From positions 34,145-98,144 of the forward strand of contig JAHBVG010000016.1 in assembly GCA_019637695.1 (NCBI GenBank): a stretch of 64,000 bases of DNA. The letters run 5' to 3'. A program made the position numbers and the translations under genes. Below are positions 60,166-64,000 of the stretch, in pieces. The notes under the pieces were generated by a model. That model was given only the letters and a program-made list of their open reading frames with translations, was not told where the DNA came from and made no database searches. Source of the DNA: Caldilineaceae bacterium. Its GTDB lineage: Bacteria; Chloroflexota; Anaerolineae; Caldilineales; Caldilineaceae. Numbering within the stretch: position 1 is the first letter of the stretch; every line of letters starts with the position of its first letter.

Positions 60166-61179
60166 TCAAGAATAAACAGTTGGCAAACTACGGCGCATGA
60201 TTTCGTAATTTTCAAGCGCTCGTCCTGCGCCTAGCGCTACACAGGCCAGGGGATTTTCTGCCACATAAGCAGGGACGCCGGTCTCGCGGGTGTAGAGCTG
60301 CGAAATGTGACGAAGCTGCGCGCCGCCGCCAGTGATCACCATGCCGCGGTCGATAATGTCGGCGGCCAGTTCGGGCGGCGCTTTCTCCAGCGTTGCGCGC
60401 ACGGTACTCACAATCGCCTGGAGTGGTTCGGTCATCGCCTCGGTTACTTCGCTGCTGGTGATCTGGATCGTCTTGGGCAGGCCGTTAACCTGATCGCGCC
60501 CACGCACCTCCATGCGCCGTTCCTCTTCGAGAGGAAGGGCAGACCCAATCGCAATTTTGATCTCTTCGGCGGTTTGTTCACCGATGAGCAGATTGTACTT
60601 CTTACGAATGTAGTTGATGATCGACTCATCCAGTCGATTGCCGCCAACGCGTACGCTGCTCCACACGACAATGTCATACATCGAGACAATCGCTGCTTCG
60701 GTGGTGCCGCCGCCCATATCCACGACCATATTGCCGGTGGGAGTGCCAATCGGCAGTCCAGCCCCATACGCCGCCGCCAGCGGTTCTGGGATCAAATAAG
60801 CCGCGCCAGCGCCTGCCTGCACCGCTGCATCATGGACAGCGCGCTCTTCCACGCTCGTTACCCCACGCGGTGTGCTGATCATCACTTTGGGTTTGAAGAG
60901 AGGATTAAAGCGTCCCGCCACCACGCGGATAAAGTAGCGCAACATTGCTTCGGTCACGACAAAATCGGCGATGACGCCATCGCGCATAGGACGCGCCACT
61001 TCTATGCTCTCAGGCGTACGCCCAAGCATATCATAGGCTTCATGGCCCACTGCCACCATTTTGTTGTCGCGCAGGCGAATGGCTACCACGGAGGGCTCGT
61101 GTAGCACTATGCCCCGGCCCCGTACATGGACGAGGACGTTGACGGTGCCAAGGTCGATACCAATGTGCTTTTCTAGCAT
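60166..61179 (-). CDS. mreB: Rod-shape-determining protein MreB
   Basis: Actin-like filament protein that guides lateral wall growth. Phosphate-binding loops are seen in [15 protein letters not shown] (about residues 6-20) and [15 protein letters not shown] (about 152-166); GEQTAEEIK and [12 protein letters not shown] near the end are conserved MreB motifs. 337 residues is usual. MreC and MreD genes are not next to it, unlike the classic mreBCD cluster. It follows the ATP synthase operon but is separated by a strong hairpin and a family 3 repeat, so it has its own transcript. Confidence 0.94.
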   Translation of the reverse strand: MLEKHIGIDLGTVNVLVHVRGRGIVLHEPSVVAIRLRDNKMVAVGHEAYDMLGRTPESIEVARPMRDGVIADFVVTEAMLRYFIRVVAGRFNPLFKPKVMISTPRGVTSVEERAVHDAAVQAGAGAAYLIPEPLAAAYGAGLPIGTPTGNMVVDMGGGTTEAAIVSMYDIVVWSSVRVGGNRLDESIINYIRKKYNLLIGEQTAEEIKIAIGSALPLEEERRMEVRGRDQVNGLPKTIQITSSEVTEAMTEPLQAIVSTVRATLEKAPPELAADIIDRGMVITGGGAQLRHISQLYTRETGVPAYVAENPLACVALGAGRALENYEIMRRSLPTVYS

Positions 61180-61313
61180 AGAGGATCAATTCCCAAATTC
61201 AATCACTATGCGCGTGTACCGACGAGGTGCAAGGCGCATCCATGATTATACCTGTAGATAATGGGCAAAACAAATTTCTACCCAGTAAAACCTTTGAAAG
61301 AAAATTCAATAGA

Positions 61314-61379
61314 ACTTACGCAGTTGAAGCAGACTTGCCAGGTTTCAGAAAACCTGGCAAGTCTCTGAACTGCGTGAGC
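61314..61379. repeat. Interspersed inverted repeat, family 3, copy 2
   Basis: ACTTACGCAGTT and AGACTTGCCAGGTTT, loop CAGA, AAACCTGGCAAGTCT and AACTGCGTGAG. Compared with 49125-49192, both arms changed C to T and G to A together, so base pairing is preserved. It is upstream of mreB. Confidence 0.78.
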
Positions 61380-61389
61380 CATGTTCAAT

Positions 61390-61426
61390 AGTAAGGCCGG
61401 GTTCCACACCGGAACCCGGCCTTACT
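61390..61426 (-). terminator. Terminator hairpin of the atp operon
   Basis: Perfect 16-bp stem AGTAAGGCCGGGTTCC with its complement and a 5-nt loop, 46 nt after the atpC stop. The following T run on the minus strand is weak. Confidence 0.65.
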
Positions 61427-61471
61427 ATGTCTATGTTTGTCCGGCGCTCTTCGCGAAGCCCGGCAATGCGA

Positions 61472-61918
61472 TTATGACTCGCTAGCAAATGCAGAACCGC
61501 CTCCGCCAGAACTCTGTCGCCGGCGCCGTTCCGCCACTTTTAAGCGGAGGCGGCTACGTTGGAGCGCTAATTCTACAGGCTTGCGCTCTTCAGGCGGACG
61601 ATTGATGATCGAATCTTGCGCCCGTTGTAGCGCAGCGCGCGCGCGTTCAATATCGATCTCATCTGCGCGCTCGGCTGAACGGGCGAGGACGATGACCTTA
61701 TTCGGGCGCACTTCAACCACACCGCCAGTCACGGCGATGTACTCTTCTCCACCACCGGGATGATGCAGCACGATCTCGCCAATATCCAGCGTGGTGAGCA
61801 GGGGCGCGTGGTTGCGTAGGATGCCCATCTGCCCGGCAGTCCCTGGCAAGGTGATCATGTCCACCTGACCAGCAAAGAGTTGGCGGCGGGGTGTGACAAT
61901 TTCGACTTCAATCGGCAT
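61472..61918 (-). CDS. atpC: F1Fo ATP synthase epsilon subunit
   Basis: Central-stalk subunit that couples rotation and can inhibit ATP hydrolysis. The N-terminal beta sandwich has [37 protein letters not shown] and [17 protein letters not shown]; the C-terminal helices follow ([14 protein letters not shown]). 148 residues, with a Ser/Gly-rich tail. GAGGTAACTTT precedes the ATG. Last gene of the atp operon, 109 nt after atpD. Confidence 0.94.
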   Translation of the reverse strand: MPIEVEIVTPRRQLFAGQVDMITLPGTAGQMGILRNHAPLLTTLDIGEIVLHHPGGGEEYIAVTGGVVEVRPNKVIVLARSAERADEIDIERARAALQRAQDSIINRPPEERKPVELALQRSRLRLKVAERRRRQSSGGGGSAFASES

Positions 61919-62027
61919 AAAGTTACCTCAACAGTCTTGGTCACTACCGGAAGGTGACACCGCCAGGGTACAAAGGCTTTGCACGACTCGCAGCCTCTGT
62001 ATCTGGCCGGTACTTCTAGATAGTCTT

Positions 62028-63452
<1,425 letters not shown>

Positions 63453-63546
63453 TCACTCCTCTAACGTAGATCACGGTACCCGTGATAATCTCTACCCAAC
63501 ATGATCATGCGACCCGCATAGCAACGGTCGAACAGTCGGCGAAGCG

Positions 63547-64000
63547 TTACTCCAGTGCGACGCTGCCGCCCACAATGTCCATCAATTCGCGGGTAATGTT
63601 TTCCTGACGCGCCTTGTTATAGGTCAGGGTCAGGTCGTCTACCAGTTCATTGGCCGCTTCGGTGGCGTTGCGCATGGCGACCATGCGGGCCGAGTGTTCA
63701 CTTGCCAGCGACTCGTAGATCGATTGCAGCACCTGCACTTCGGTGAATCCATAGAGGACCTGACTCAAAACTGTCTGTGGATCCGGTTCAAAGATGTATT
63801 CAGGCGCCATGTTCACCGACGGATCCGCTGGTTCGATGGGCAACAGTTTTTGCGTAGTCGGTCGTTGGACCAATGTGTTGACGAAATCTGTGTAGATTCG
63901 ATAGACCTCGTCAAAATGGCCCGACGTGAAATCGTCTACGAGGACGCGCGTGATGGGGGCAATATCGTTGGTGGTTGGCGTTTCAGGCAGCCCAATGAAC
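63547..64000 (-). CDS. atpG: F1Fo ATP synthase gamma subunit, C-terminal part (runs off the window)
   Basis: The last about 150 residues of the rotor shaft of F1. The frame stays open to the window edge with [36 protein letters not shown] and, near the end, the strongly conserved [16 protein letters not shown] and [20 protein letters not shown]. An internal TTG at 63871-63873 is not the real start. Immediately upstream of atpD in the operon, with a gap of about 97 nt. Confidence 0.95.
   Translation of the reverse strand, partial: FIGLPETPTTNDIAPITRVLVDDFTSGHFDEVYRIYTDFVNTLVQRPTTQKLLPIEPADPSVNMAPEYIFEPDPQTVLSQVLYGFTEVQVLQSIYESLASEHSARMVAMRNATEAANELVDDLTLTYNKARQENITRELMDIVGGSVALE

Overview
The window looks like a chromosome segment of a free-living bacterium, most likely a member of the Chloroflexota (Anaerolineae/Caldilineae-like). 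This rests on gene content only: a coenzyme F420 ligase (CofE), a stand-alone YcbZ-type Lon protease, MoxR/DUF58 genes, Chloroflexi-style lipoproteins with Ala/Pro-rich linkers, many LacI regulators with sugar ABC importers, and abundant short interspersed repeats. No rRNA lies in the window, so the placement is an inference. Genes are densely packed on both strands and there is no phage, insertion sequence or CRISPR array.

Layout. 1-9.5 kb: a carbohydrate-uptake operon with a LacI regulator, a peptide/oligosaccharide-type ABC importer (binding lipoprotein, two permeases, two ATPases) and a GH3 beta-glycosidase. 9.6-11.8 kb: two tRNA-Ala genes (CGC and GGC), each with its own promoter, then RNase PH and another LacI regulator. 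11.8-17.5 kb: DUF58 and MoxR, a hotdog thioesterase, and an unusual 873-residue protein with a barrel-like domain and Ig-like repeats. 18-22.7 kb: a second sugar importer (LacI with a consensus promoter and operator, binding lipoprotein, two permeases, no ATPase). 22.8-31 kb: a glycosyltransferase whose linker is coded by repeat DNA, an FAD amine oxidase, a free-standing GyrA C-terminal-domain protein, YqeB, CofE, a nucleotidyltransferase-like protein and an ABC exporter. 31-37 kb: a cation/proton antiporter with Usp domains, and a two-gene unit of a very cysteine-rich multi-zinc-finger protein translationally coupled to a PflX-like radical SAM enzyme, then a one-domain CBM48 protein. 37.9-44.2 kb: Lon-like protease, MazG-like pyrophosphatase, secreted hydrolase, NarL-type two-component pair. 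44.2-49.9 kb: an SH3 lipoprotein and a MacA/MacB-like efflux operon with a divergent TetR regulator. 49.8-53.5 kb: DusB, a GNAT enzyme, and a glyoxylate/serine pair (3-hydroxyacid dehydrogenase and class V aminotransferase). 53.7-64 kb: housekeeping genes on the minus strand (clpC, rpsA, RidA, a trans-sulfuration enzyme, mreB, and the atpG-atpD-atpC end of an ATP synthase operon).

The most unusual content is the zinc-finger/radical SAM pair, the free-standing GyrA-box protein, the 873-residue protein that appears to be made from a near-leaderless message, a 135-nt structured intergenic element, and several families of interspersed inverted and heptanucleotide repeats, some of which have become coding sequence. 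All functional names come from motifs read by eye; no database search was run.
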